From: Anopheles merus
Lineage: Eukaryota > Arthropoda > Insecta > Diptera > Culicidae
Reading direction: 5' to 3'
Length of the DNA stretch: 64,000 nucleotides
Assembly (NCBI RefSeq): GCF_017562075.2
Contig: NC_054083.1
Coordinates: forward strand, 1,054,001-1,118,000
Shown here: positions 1-10,067 of the stretch, one piece after another
Position numbering within the stretch: position 1 is the first letter of the stretch
Layout: every line of letters starts with the position of its first letter
Notes under the pieces: model-generated
The model's input: the letters and a program-made list of their open reading frames with translations, nothing else
The model's database searches: none
What the model was told of the DNA's origin: nothing
Position numbers and translations under genes: made by a program

Positions 1-182
1 TAAAATTGTTGCCGGCGGGGGGGGGGGGGGAGTGCAGAAGGTTCTCCAGCGACGGGGCCCCAACGACCATCTTTCCGGCGGCCCATGTCGCTAATACTCT
101 GTCCACTTGTAGACATACGGCATACTACAGACTAGCGATATTCGGCGACCGCCTAGTCCGTCTACCGTTAGATCCGCCGCTG
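1..182 (+). mobile_element. hAT-like MITE of composite CF1, distal part only
   Basis: The element is cut by the window edge. It holds a long G run (about 14-31), GGGGCCC blocks and ends in TCCGCCGCTG at 173-182, followed by GTTCATGA at 183-190. The copy at 18715-19054 shows the same end, with CAGCGGCGGA at the other end and GTTCATGA on both sides. TIRs of about 10 bp plus an 8-bp TSD fit the hAT superfamily. It has no transposase, so it would be non-autonomous. Confidence 0.6.
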
Positions 183-480
183 GTTCATGACGGTGTTTTT
201 TTGTTGTGGAGGTGCATCCTTCCTCCTGCCTGCAGCGTATGCATCGGGAAGCAGACAATGTGGCAGTATGCAAGTTACCCGCTGGATATGAGCGGTCCCG
301 CGGCACCGCCATCATTCCTCACATCTGTATGCCCGTCGTGGGTTCTAACCGCGTATGAACCGTCCGCCGTAGCAAGGGCTGACTATCCGGCTACGTGGTA
401 CTCAAGTCCTGAAAAGGCCGGCATGATCGCGTAGACTATTACGCCAATAATAATGATAATAATAAGAAGAAGAAGAACTT
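183..480 (+). mobile_element. SINE200-related SINE (CF1 copy 1)
   Basis: The body from about 255 carries GTGGGTTCTAACCGC at about 329, which resembles an RNA polymerase III B box (GGTTCRANYC) with one mismatch. Downstream, ACCGTCCGCCGTAGCAAGG and GACTATCCGGCTA align with ACCGTGCCGCCATACGTAGG and GACTATCCTGCTA of the SINE at 62847-63053. The copy ends in an AAT/AAG-rich tail. I read it as a tRNA-derived SINE related to SINE200 that has become part of a larger repeat. The open frame across it (6-434) has no protein signature. Confidence 0.6.
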
Positions 481-900
481 AGCATAGCAGTCCACACTCG
501 GGGAAGGTTTTTGTTTTGACTTTGGTGCTGCCGGGTCTACCGCTTTGGCGCGACAAATGCACGGAATTCACTCGACTAAAACATGAACCTACCGATCCGA
601 ACCCATTCCAAGGCAATGCCGGTCAATCGGCGTCATGATAACTTCTCCAAACCAACAAGCCGCCAGATTCTGGACGGGCAGGTGCAGCACCATATGCGCG
701 AAAGAAATTTGCTACATATCACACGCACGTTTGCTTCGATCGTGTGCCTTTTTAACACCCCCAACAGCAGAACCGATCGCAAAGATCGTGGTGCCAATCC
801 GATAGTTGTGTTGTCTCTCAGGTAGCGAAATCGATAATGCATGGACTTTGTAGCCGCAGCGGATGAAAATGTACGCATCAGAGTCATATAGTTTTGGGGT
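481..900 (+). repeat. CF1 tail segment
   Basis: This sequence recurs at 19367-19910 in the same orientation and in part at 1258-1440 inverted. Recurrent landmarks are the CCAGATTCTGGACGG block near 663 and the block ending in GTTTTGGGGTTTCCACACGC near 900. No coding signal is visible. It always follows the SINE-like segment and leads into an AC/CA microsatellite, so it is a fixed part of the composite. Confidence 0.6.
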
Positions 901-904
901 TTCC

Positions 905-985
905 ACACGCACGCACACACACACACAAAAACACACACACACGCACGCGAGCACGCACGCACGCACACACACACGCACACATGCA
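905..985. repeat. AC-rich microsatellite
   Basis: Imperfect (AC)n interspersed with GCAC units. Open frames of Thr/His or Cys/Val runs across it are artefacts of the repeat. The same position in the 18-21 kb copy holds a much longer pure CA tract. Confidence 0.85.
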
Positions 986-1067
986 CGTACGCGTGTACGC
1001 GGGCAGGCACCCGCGAAAGCGCAAACGCAAGCACGCACCCACGAAAGCGCGAACGCAAGTACTCTGA

Positions 1068-1214
1068 AATCTGCGCTGGCCAGCGCAGATTTTGGTACAT
1101 TTTCTGCGCTGGAAACTGCTCGAATTTGCGCAGCGGGGAACTCCCGTTGCGCAAATTCGAGCAGTTTCCTGCGCAGGAAATGTACCAAAGCCTGCGCTGG
1201 CCAGCGCAGATTTT
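1068..1214. repeat. CF1 palindromic segment P (hairpin)
   Basis: Two arms of about 49 bp, 1091-1139 and 1140-1188, are inverted copies with only a few mismatches. Each side is bounded by the self-complementary block CTGCGCTGGCCAGCGCAG (about 1071-1088 and 1192-1209). Parts of the same sequence recur at 21650-21762 and 38040-38130. No coding content. Confidence 0.75.
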
Positions 1215-1257
1215 GACTGGTCTCCCGCGCGGGATCAGTGATCCCGGACAGGTCCAA

Positions 1258-1742
1258 CCGTCCAGAATCTGGCGGCTTGTTGGCTTGGAGTAGGTATCAT
1301 GACGCCGATTGACCGGCAATGCCTTGGATTGGGTTCGGATCGGTAGGTTCATGTTTTGGTCGATTGCATTCCGTTGATATGTCGCGCCACAGCGGAACAC
1401 CTGGCAGCAACAAAATCATGACAAACTCTTCCCCGGTATGGATGGCGCTTCAAAGTTCTTTTTCTTATTATTATTCTTGTCATTACGGCCTACGCGATCA
1501 TGTTGGCCTTTTCAGGACTTGACGTACACGTAGCCGGATAGTCAGCTCTTGCTACGGCGGACGGTTCATACGCGGTTAGAACCCACGACGGACGTGCAGA
1601 TGTGCAGAATGATGGCGGTGCCGCGGGCCCGCTCCTATCCAGCGTGCAACTTGCATACTGCCACACTGTCTTCTGTCCGGTGCATACGCAGCAGGCAGGA
1701 GGAAGGATGCACCTCCACAACAACAAAAACACCGTCATGAAC
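1258..1742 (-). mobile_element. CF1 tail plus SINE200-related SINE, inverted copy
   Basis: This is the reverse complement of about 183-674. It contains the CCAGATTCTGGACGG block (about 1258), the AAT/AAG tail (1455-1480), the B-box-like sequence and the upstream segment ending at TCATGAAC (1735-1742), which is the inverted GTTCATGA TSD. With 1-674 it forms an inverted duplication separated by about 580 bp of microsatellite and palindrome. Confidence 0.65.
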
Positions 1743-2105
1743 CAGCGGCGGATCTAACGGTAGACGGACTAGGCGGTCGCCGAAGATCTCTAGTCTGTAG
1801 TATGCAGTATGTTTGCAAGTGGACAGAGTATTACCGACAAGGGCCCCCGAAAAGATGGTCGTTGGGGCCCCGTGGCGGGAGAACCATTTGCCCCCTCCAC
1901 TCCCCCACCCCCCTCATGCCGGCAATAATTTTAGGGCCTGTGACCGATGATCGTAAAGGTCCCATGGCCTAAGCCCCCTCCCCCCTCCCTCCCTCCGCTG
2001 TCAATTTAGATATACTGTTAAATCTCCCAACAGCTGTGTGCCAGTACCCCCTCCCCCCGGTCATCAGTTACCATTTACAGGGGCCTCAACTCGTCTTTCA
2101 GCCTT
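1743..2105 (-). mobile_element. hAT-like MITE of CF1, inverted, one end missing
   Basis: It starts with the TIR CAGCGGCGGATCTAACGG beside TSD TCATGAAC (1735-1742). The matching TSD is at 2106-2113, but the expected CAGCGGCGG TIR is missing there. The same deletion is present in the copy at 39032-39872, so these two copies share a deleted ancestor. G/C-rich tracts lie inside. No open frame of note. Confidence 0.6.
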
Positions 2106-2840
2106 TCATGAACACCTTCCTTTCCGATGGATCATAACATTCTGGAAGAGCATACATTTGGCGACAGTTTTGCACACACACGCACACTCACACCCTTGCG
2201 CAGACGGCTCAGCATATCTGTGTAATCTACACCATACGAAAGCAAAAGCTTATGGTAACAAAGTTATGCTTAATGCTTAACACGTTCAGTTCGATGGCAG
2301 GCCCCAGGGACTGCCAGTGGACTTTCCAGTATGCCGGTTTCACAATCAGCTTGCATTCTACATGCCGGCGGAACGGAATGTTGATGAAAATCAGCGCCAG
2401 GCTGAACGTGTAATAGCGAATTAGGGTTCTCCGCGTTGGACAGCAAACCCTCCAGCGTGAGCTAGCGATTCCGTAGTCATTTTTACTTGGCAGCGTTTGA
2501 ACTCATTGCGCTTTTTGGTTTAATTTGTGAAAATGCAACTTCAACGCCGCAATGTTTGTTAACGGTTTTTAAGCGCCACAGCAACTCATGAGCATTGTCC
2601 AGACGCGAGACGGAGGGAAAAAGCACGGACGACGGCTGACAGCGTTTGGCCGTCTGACGCACCAACACATCCAAACCTTCGACAGCGCGCTCAGGCGAAG
2701 AGTATGAGGCGGAGCCAGGGACGGGTAGCTCGACTGGCTGCTTGACAAATTGGCCGTTGGAGAGAAAAGGAAGGCATGATAAAATTCTCCGAACGCCATG
2801 ATTTCTTCCGTCGCTTTGCACAGCGGGTAGCTTTGAGGCT
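2106..2840 (-). repeat. CF1 segment R (inverted)
   Basis: It matches 17965-18714 in reverse complement, and in parts 12560-12980, 37729-38035 and 38740-39031. In the + orientation of the family it begins with GTGCAAAGCGACGGAAG and ends with GGAAGGTGTTCATGA. Frames of 70-110 aa run through several copies, but they differ in frame and stop position and show no domain, so I do not call genes. Confidence 0.65.
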
Positions 2841-3107
2841 AGAATAATCTAGACTGAAAATTGTAGGCTAGTATACAATACAATACAATACAATGATTTC
2901 AGCCTCCAACTGTCAAACTCCATACATAAAACTGACTAGAATCGTGAAGGGCCCCAATTTGGAGAAGTTATCTTTTCGGCGAATAACACCTCAACAACAA
3001 AAACTTATTTATAAAACACTAGCTGGTCCGACAAACTAAGTCATTAAAAAAAAAAACTAAAACATTTCATTATTGCTTTGTTACTTGGGATAGTTGCCCA
3101 AGCGAAA
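2841..3107. other. No gene seen; short ACAAT tandem
   Basis: AT-rich DNA with a short ACAAT tandem at about 2873-2894. Nothing else is recognisable. Confidence 0.6.
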
Positions 3108-3108
3108 T

Positions 3109-3703
3109 TTTTCGGGGATAATGAACACAAACTCATGCCATCTCTTTCTATTCATCAGCCCTACTCTCTCACACGCATCGATGAACTTTTACACATCTCT
3201 TTGTTCATTGTACTATATTTGAAGGGTTTAAAAGTGATAGATAACAATTCATGTTCATGAACTAGTTATGGTCAAATGTTAATGGTGTAATGTTTGTACC
3301 ATGGTCGACCTGAGTTCAATTCCATTTTTTTTGTTTTTTTTATGATTTAAAGTTTTATTTAATTTTTAAAACATCCAGCTCCAATAACTTCAAACCCATT
3401 TACTCATTGTTAGAAATGCGTGTTTAATAGTTAATCTGTTATTTTTATTGTTTTATTTATTTCTTTTAATTCTTTTAGTATCAGTACCCCTTCATACAAA
3501 CAAACCAGTAAATAGCACGATAATGAATAATAATATGGTGGCGCAACTGGCAAAGTGATTCGAAGTAGAACTAGCGATGTGGTTGGTAGCATCAAGGATG
3601 AAGCATGATCATGAGTGGAGGGAGTGAATCCGAATGTTCATTTCTATTTTTAGCTCTTTTTTGCATGGGTTCATCTTTCACGTGTGTTCACTATCCCCGA
3701 AAA
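3109..3703. mobile_element. 595-bp TIR element (MITE), TTTTCGGGGATA ends
   Basis: The left end TTTTCGGGGATAATGAACAC (from 3109) is mirrored by the right end (to 3703), whose reverse complement is TTTTCGGGGATAGTGAACAC, one mismatch in 20 bp. The interior is AT-rich with no transposase. I could not fix a TSD, so the superfamily is open. Confidence 0.6.
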
Positions 3704-3712
3704 TGATCTGTA

Positions 3713-3772
3713 TTTCGTTGGTCTTTTCGGGGATAATTCGTTAACGAATTATCCCCGAAAAGACCAGCGAAA
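3713..3772. repeat. 60-bp palindrome built from two abutting MITE ends
   Basis: Arms 3713-3742 and 3743-3772 are inverted copies with one mismatch, meeting at GTTAAC. Each arm carries TTTTCGGGGATAA, the TIR core of the element immediately to the left. It looks like two element ends placed outer-end outward with nearly nothing between. Confidence 0.7.
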
Positions 3773-3869
3773 ACCAGCGTGGTCGGGAGCTTGGGTGTAT
3801 CGTGCCCATATCCCCACAGGATGTGATCATCAAGTGTAAACCGCTAGGCATCTTACCCCAAGTGTCAAA

Positions 3870-4084
3870 GTGCTGTATACAACACAACAACAATCCTGCT
3901 CTTTGTATGGGAGTTAGAAAACCATTATTAAATTAAGTTTAGTGTAACATCTGAACGATTTTTAAGTCTTGAAACCTATTCTCATACCATTCTCATTCAT
4001 AAGCTGTGTGCAAAGTTTCGTTGAAAATGATCCAGCCGTTTCGGAGGTTGCTCGCAACAAACACCGTGACACGAGATTTTTATA
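3870..4084 (+). mobile_element. possible LINE 3' tail remnant
   Basis: The segment ending GATCCAGCCGTTTCGGAGG, then a CAACAAACACCGTGACACGAG-like block and a TTTTTATATA run resembles the 3' untranslated ends of some insect non-LTR elements as I remember them. There is no ORF and no second copy here, so this is a weak call. Confidence 0.25.
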
Positions 4085-4086
4085 TA

Positions 4087-4430
4087 CAGTAATTATCCGA
4101 TATACGCTATCGTACGGGAGCGAGCACAATAGCGCATCTCGAGTTTTCGCGTATAGCGGATTCCTATGGAAAAATAGTTTATACTACTGGTTCGCGGGTT
4201 GAAAAATATCGTCACAGAGTTTTGCTTTAATGTTATTTGTTGTAAAACAGGTATCTTTTCCACAAATTTAATGCAAAATGCCTTAAGAACATTAAGAAAA
4301 TTCTAAAAGAGCATAAAATAGTTCAAAGAAATAAAATATTTGCAAAAAACACATAGAGCTGTCAAATTTAGGGGAATCGCGTACTGCGAATTCGCGTATA
4401 TCGAGTATCGCGTACTGCGGATAATTGCTG
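4087..4430. mobile_element. 344-bp Tc1/mariner-type MITE
   Basis: Left end CAGTAATTATCCGATATACG and right end (reverse complement CAGCAATTATCCGCAGTACG) are imperfect TIRs flanked by TA at 4085-4086 and 4431-4432. The TA TSD is typical of Tc1/mariner/pogo. A second partial end (ATAATTGCTGTA) follows directly at about 4437-4448, suggesting a tandem or nested copy. No transposase. Confidence 0.6.
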
Positions 4431-4467
4431 TACAGGATAATTGCTGTATATAGATTAAGATTATATA

Positions 4468-4822
4468 AAGGCCGGGCTACATTGATCGTACTCTCTGGTG
4501 TAATTTCGATTTTCACTAGCGCATCTGGCGGCGGCTGGTGGAAGCTTTTTTTAGTCGTCGGGGGAATGGTCGTGCCAAATCTCAAATTAAAGTAGTTTTT
4601 TAACCGTTTTTCGATGCGAAAACGGCTTAAATACTTGCACAACATATTTAAGTATCACTTACAAAGCTTTCCCAGTCCAGTTAAAGTGAAACACATGGAA
4701 AAATAACGTATTTTCTATAGCAGTCCCAAATTGTTTGGCAAAATGCTTCGGTCAGCCGCCGCCAGATGCGCTAGTGAAAATCGAAATTACGCTACGGAGT
4801 ACGATCAATGTAGCCCGGCCTT
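4468..4822. mobile_element. 355-bp foldback MITE with long TIRs
   Basis: AAGGCCGGGCTACATTGATC at 4468 is repeated inverted at the right end (to 4822). Similarity continues for about 75 bp per arm, including a shared TTTCACTAGCGCATCTGGCG block. The arms fill nearly half the element. TSD not clear. No coding content. Confidence 0.7.
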
Positions 4823-4879
4823 AATGACCTTATGATTTCGAGCAGATGATATCACTCCCAACCCTCGCAATGTTTGACA

Positions 4880-5121
4880 GGAAAGTATTGGCAGATTTCT
4901 TAGAACATTTAATATGCTGCTTTAAGTAGTATGGGGCCCCGGTTTTCTGCAGCTCGAGGCCCTCGACAAAATACTGTGAGTGAAGCGATGGGAAAAATGA
5001 ATTCATTAAAAATAGGTCTTAAATAAGAGGGGTCGGGTAGAATAGAGACGAAGTTGAACATCCACAATGACGGGGCCCCATAGATCGCCGCCCAGTCCGC
5101 CCACCGTTTAACGCGCCACTG
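4880..5121 (-). mobile_element. hAT-like element end, same family as 25536-29624
   Basis: Reverse complement of about 25536-25800: TIR CAGTGGCGCGTTAAACGG at the right edge (to 5121), two GGGGCCCC blocks and a conserved inner segment with TTAGAACATTTAATATGCTG. Only this terminus is present; the other end is not found, so the copy is truncated on its left. Confidence 0.55.
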
Positions 5122-5129
5122 CTAAGGCT

Positions 5130-7260
5130 TACGATCATAAACGAACATTTTGTCGATGATTTTGTTACAAATTTCGAGTCTATCGATGATTTAATTTCTT
5201 AGCAAAAATGATCGCAAAGCAAGTCAAGGACATCCATTCGAATGCAGGATTTTTATGAGGAATTAGATATCTAACCGACCAGAAATAGTAGGAGAATTAG
5301 ACAATATTAACGAAAAAACGATAGGTCTCCCAAATGAAGAGTGTTCAGAACGTATGCTTGGAATATTATGGACACCAAGCAACGATGTTTTATCTTACTC
5401 AACCGCATTTAGCGCCGAAGAAAAACATTTATTTGACATAATCAATAGACCCACTAAGAGACAGGTACTTAAATGTTTAATGAGTTTATTCGATCCTTTA
5501 TGTTTGATGAGTAACTTCACGGCAAAATGATGAAACAAAATGCTTGGCGTAAAAGATAAGGCTGGGATGTTCCAATAGATGAAAACCGTTACATAGAATG
5601 GAAAATATGCATCGAAAGTCTAAAATCTATATATACACTAAAAATTTCACGATGTTTTTTTTTCGAGAGTTACTAGTAAAATGTATAATAACTTGCAAAT
5701 ACATGTTCCGGTAGATGCATGCGAACAAGCTTATTGTACAGCAATTTATTTTCGTATTGTTAGACCTAACGGAAGTATAGAATGCATGTGCCTAAGTGTC
5801 GGCAAAGTCTAAAGTAGCACCATCGAAAACTATTTACATCTCTAGATTAGAATTATGTGGAGCTATGCTTGGTACAAGGTTAGCTGTTTTCATACAAGCA
5901 CAGGAAAACATAAAATTTTCAAAACATAAAAAAGGTGTGATTCAAAAACCGTTTTAGGTTGGATCACATGTGATCCCAAAAAGTACGAGTCATTTGTAGC
6001 TTGCCGCATAGGAGAGATTCTTAGTGCTACAAATGTAAGGGAATGGAGTTATGTCTCATCAAAACTAATATTAACAGACGATGGTACCAAATGGAGTAGA
6101 CAGTGTGTCTTAGATTATAACAATTCCGGGACCAACGTTCCTATTTGATACAGAAGACAAATGGCCTCAATAAGAAAACATACAAGAAATCACAGACGGC
6201 CTAAATGCCAAGTACTGTTTGAACTAACACACATAACCTAAGACAGAACTTAATATCGAATTTGAAAACTTTGTTTATCTTAAATGTCTGCTTCTTGTAA
6301 CAGAAAAAATGGTAATATCGTCTAACAACTCTTCAGTTGGAACCATTGAAGAGAAAATAGAATTTAGTGAAGAAGAACTTATTGAAGCAGAAAATTATAC
6401 ATGGAAATCAGTTCAACACGAAACTCTCCAACAAAAATCGATACCATTTAAAAATAAGGGAATCGCAGGTAATCTGTGAGACTTAAGCCCATTTCAAAAC
6501 GAGGTAAGAGTTTTGCGATCAGAAGGTAGAATCGCCCTAGCAAAATGCATTCCATACGATAGGAAATATTCAATTATATTATCAAGAAATCATAGAACTA
6601 CTAAGCTACTTATCAAGCATTATCATGAAGATATGCACTATGCTAACGGGGAAACGGTAGTGAATTAAATTCGCCAGAAGTACAGTATCCCAGGATTAAA
6701 GGCGACATTACGTAGCATTACAAAAGATTGTCAATTTTGTAAAATCCGTTAGGCAACCTCATGTATTCCACGAATGGACCCGTTACCACCTGCTCGTTTG
6801 GCAGTGGGAATTCTTCCTTTTACCCACGTAGGACTCAATATTTTGGTACTATGACTGTGAAGGTTGGTAGAAGTGCAGTCAAGCGTTGGGTGGCCTTATT
6901 CACATGCCTAACCATACGCGCAGTGCATTCAGAAGTAGCTCACAATTTGACAACTGAGAGCATAGCATGTGTGCGTCGATTTATATGTCGTCGTGGAGCA
7001 CCTTTCGTGATATACAGCGACAATGGAACCAATTTTAAGGTTGCAAAATCCATACTAGAACAGAAAGTTGCTCCGGTAAATAGGGAATTGAGCATTAGCT
7101 TCACATTTAAGATTTAGAATGTGAAAGATTTACACCGCAAATGGGTGGTGAATGGGAGAGGATGGTGCGATCGGTTAATGAAGCTATGCGTAGTATTGCT
7201 AGCACAGGAATGAAAAATTTAGACGATGATAGTTTGCTAGATAGAAACCATGATAGAAAT
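5130..7260 (+). pseudogene. decayed BEL/Pao retrotransposon (pol remnant)
   Basis: Translation in shifting frames with many stops gives BEL/Pao pieces in order. About 5330-5530 matches the segment after the RT core (RMLGILW; KRQVLKCLMSLFDPL). About 5790-5880 matches RNase H (SKSKVAPSKT, LELCGAMLGTRLA). The longest open piece, 6761-7117, is integrase core: FGTMTVKVGR, VALFTCLTIRAVH and YSDNGTNF with the second catalytic Asp. No LTRs or gag were found. It is not the element at 56-62.7 kb: the motifs agree in family but not in detail. An old, inactive copy. Confidence 0.75.
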
Positions 7261-7310
7261 TCGAAAGGGTTAGGATGAAAAAAATCGTCAAGCTGTGGTG
7301 GAAACGTCGG

Positions 7311-7445
7311 TGAAGGCCTGCCTGTACTACTTGTGGGGTTGGCTTTCAATGACTTTTGGATTACCACCTCCATAGCAGGATAGTCAGTCCTACGTATGGC
7401 GGCACGGTCTATTTGGGGTTTGAACCCATGACGGAAATGTTGTTA
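7311..7445 (-). mobile_element. SINE200-like SINE fragment
   Basis: Reverse complement matches the SINE at 62847-63053 from the B box (GGGTTCAAACCCC) to the GGCCTTCACC region. It lacks the A-box end and the AAG tail. It lies just after the BEL remnant. Confidence 0.65.
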
Positions 7446-8042
7446 AGTCTTGATACTTGATAGAGAAACTAATATGGATTGGTGGAAAAAATCGAGAATT
7501 GTAATAATTGCATTCAACTTGTAAGTAATACAGGAGTGGTGTATGACTTTGTTCGACGCAAGGATTTGGTGAAAAAAAGCTTAGGTAGAATATTAGTTCA
7601 CACTTAGTTCACGGAAGGAAAAATGTTAGGATATCTCGAATGAACTCCGCTTTCAATTGTAAAAAAGGAAAGGAAACACGATTTTCCGGGTGGATTTTAT
7701 CGCTTTCTTGATCGGTGAACGTTAGACCATTCGGTGACGTGACTATGAATGACGTGTTTTTAAACCCTACGCTGCGCCATAAATTTTTAAAATTCCAAAA
7801 GTCTTTTACCGGAAGCCGCAACAGTTCCCTTTATATTTCGGAACTCACTCATTGAACTATCCACTTTTTTAATACAAATGTTGTCGCCACGTTGTCATAC
7901 ATCCGGATCTACAGTGGCGGTCACCCAAAATAAGACACATATCTTCTGACTTTGATGTTTGAACCACTTATTTAAAACTTACCGTCACGTTGTAAATCAC
8001 ATTCTTTAGCTATGCTTTCAGTGTTTCGGGTTATGTAATGGA
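7446..8042. other. No gene seen
   Basis: AT-rich. A 70-codon minus-strand frame at 7609-7821 has no recognisable motif. ACAGTGGCGGTCACCCAAAA at about 7911 resembles a Tc1/mariner end, but no partner end was found. Confidence 0.5.
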
Positions 8043-8507
8043 ATAGTTCAATTGGTTAAAGGAATTTTTAAACCGGTAGTGGAATCGTGCAAACATTCTG
8101 TGAAGGTTTGCAATCATATAATGCAGTGTAGCAACCGAATTGTAGAATTTTGCAACCATACTGTGGATCTGTCATCAAACTGTGGGTGCCTCTGTAAACA
8201 TCCCAAAACATTTTAGGTAATTTTACTTTTTATCATGTGTTGTTCATGTGTTTTTATCCTCTGCGGCAGGATTTCTTTAGTTTATTATGTATACATATGG
8301 ATGCCCCTCGGAAACAACTCAAAATAATCGCTATCACATCGAAGCTGTTTATACCGGCAACCACAGTCTGATGACTACTGCACAGTATGCTTGCAAAATT
8401 CCATTATTAGTTTATATGATTCCATTAAACGATAACAAACCTTCACAGAATGCTTGAACGAAGCTTGCACTTCCCGGTTGAAACATTTCCTCAACCGATA
8501 GAACTAT
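8043..8507. mobile_element. 465-bp foldback element
   Basis: ATAGTTCAATTGGTTAAAGG at 8043 pairs with the right end (reverse complement ATAGTTCTATCGGTTGAGG, to 8507). Within the arms CAAACATTCTGTGAAGGTTT is repeated inverted with one mismatch. Arms are about 60 bp. No ORF. It directly abuts the hAT element at 8512. Confidence 0.55.
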
Positions 8508-8511
8508 AGAC

Positions 8512-9962
8512 TAGTGATGCACGTGGCGTTCCGAACCTGCCAGGTGCGATCCGTTTCAGCATGCAAGCATCCGGACCGCGATCCTTATTTTTTACCCAAG
8601 CAGGTTCAAACTGAACCTGTTGCTCCTACCGTTCTTTGCGATCCGACCTGAACCGACTGTTATCAACGATCTTATCGATCCGATCTGAACCGGCTGCTCT
8701 CAGCGTTCTCGGCTATCTGTGCTGGGCCGGTTGCTCTCAGTGCTTATTGCGATCCGACCTAGAACGCACGACATTCTACTATCTTTGTATTGATGAGCCG
8801 GTTTGCCGGTTCAATTTAAACCTGTTTCTCTCAGCGTTCTTTTCGATCCAGTCTGGAACGCACGATCATCTGCTCTCTTTCGTACGATTTGGGGGGGCCG
8901 ATTTGGTACGTACAAAGGAAACAGGTAAAACCTGAACCTGTTTCTCTCAGCGTTCTTTTCGTTCCGGTAAAGAACGGCGTTCTCTTCTCTTTTGCTTCTT
9001 TCTAGTATGGACACACACACACAGATTCTGTCTATGTGAGTGATAACAGCGCAAGCCATACTCTCTCAGTCAAAGAGATAACGGTACAACACCTGAGCCG
9101 TGAAGCCAGGATAGAGATTTGTGATTGGTGGGAAGCTAATCGCCAAAATTTAAAGAGACAATCCTCCACTAGCGGTAAGCGCAATGAATGAAATGTTTCT
9201 CTTCTGCCATATGGATGTTATCAGTATAGGTGCGTTATTTTGACTGGATTGTGGTAGTCAATGCATCTCCAATGAACTCGTTTGAATTTTTACCTTAGAT
9301 CTTCTTTGTGCAACTAAATATTGATGGTGCATGACATGTTTATCCTTCCGCAATAATTTATTTAACACCGTTTATCGCCCCGTGAAACAGAAACAGAAAC
9401 AACTTAACAGTCTATGTATTTTAAATAAACCAATGTTATTCGATGCTATCTGCTTCTATTAAGAAATATTCATTCAATCAGTGTAGTTTAATCCATACGA
9501 AATTTAAAAAGCCGATTAAACTTGTAAGCTCTATGATTTTGCATCAAAATTTCTTACGTGTTGCAACAAATTTCTGATTTACTTCTTTATTTAGAAGTAT
9601 AAAAAGGGAATAATGATTAATTTTAGTAAAAATAAAACAAAATTCCTTAAGCTTTTAATGAAAAAGGAACTGTATAGCGGGCTACTTAAGTTAAGCGGGT
9701 ATACTTTAGTACAAGAATAGTTTTACACATTCAGTAAACTATTATCAAGCTTTGTTTTAATTGAAACTGTGTGATTACTGCACAAAAAATATATTACACA
9801 ATATTTAATGAATACTTTCAAGTTAACCATATATAAAGTGAGAAACTGAATAAAGCGTAACCATGGTAGGTCATCTTGAACCTGCGTTCCGCGTTCCGTT
9901 CGTTTTCTCCAGATTGGCAGGTTCGTTCCGTTCCTCGATTTTCGGAACTATTTTCATCACTA
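8512..9962. mobile_element. 1.45-kb non-autonomous hAT element
   Basis: The 8-bp TSD CTATAGAC occurs at 8504-8511 and 9963-9970. The ends are TAGTGATG and CATCACTA. Sub-terminal blocks GTTCCG and AACCTGCC are also mirrored. An 8-bp TSD and short TIRs with TAGTGATG ends fit hAT. From about 8600 to 8975 there are imperfect direct repeats of TCTCAGCGTTCTTTTCGATC type. The 8636-8935 frame is only this repeat. No transposase. Confidence 0.75.
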
Positions 9963-10067
9963 CTATAGACCTATCAATGGAAAAAATTGAATTCTGACTG
10001 CAATTTGCATAGTGCACCTTTTAAAAGACTAAAAACTAAGTCGACGTTGCTTTTTCCTTAACCAAAG

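Noticed and set aside
2483..2821. Recurring 70-112 codon frames in segment R as a conserved gene
   Set aside because: Frame and stops change between copies; no domain.
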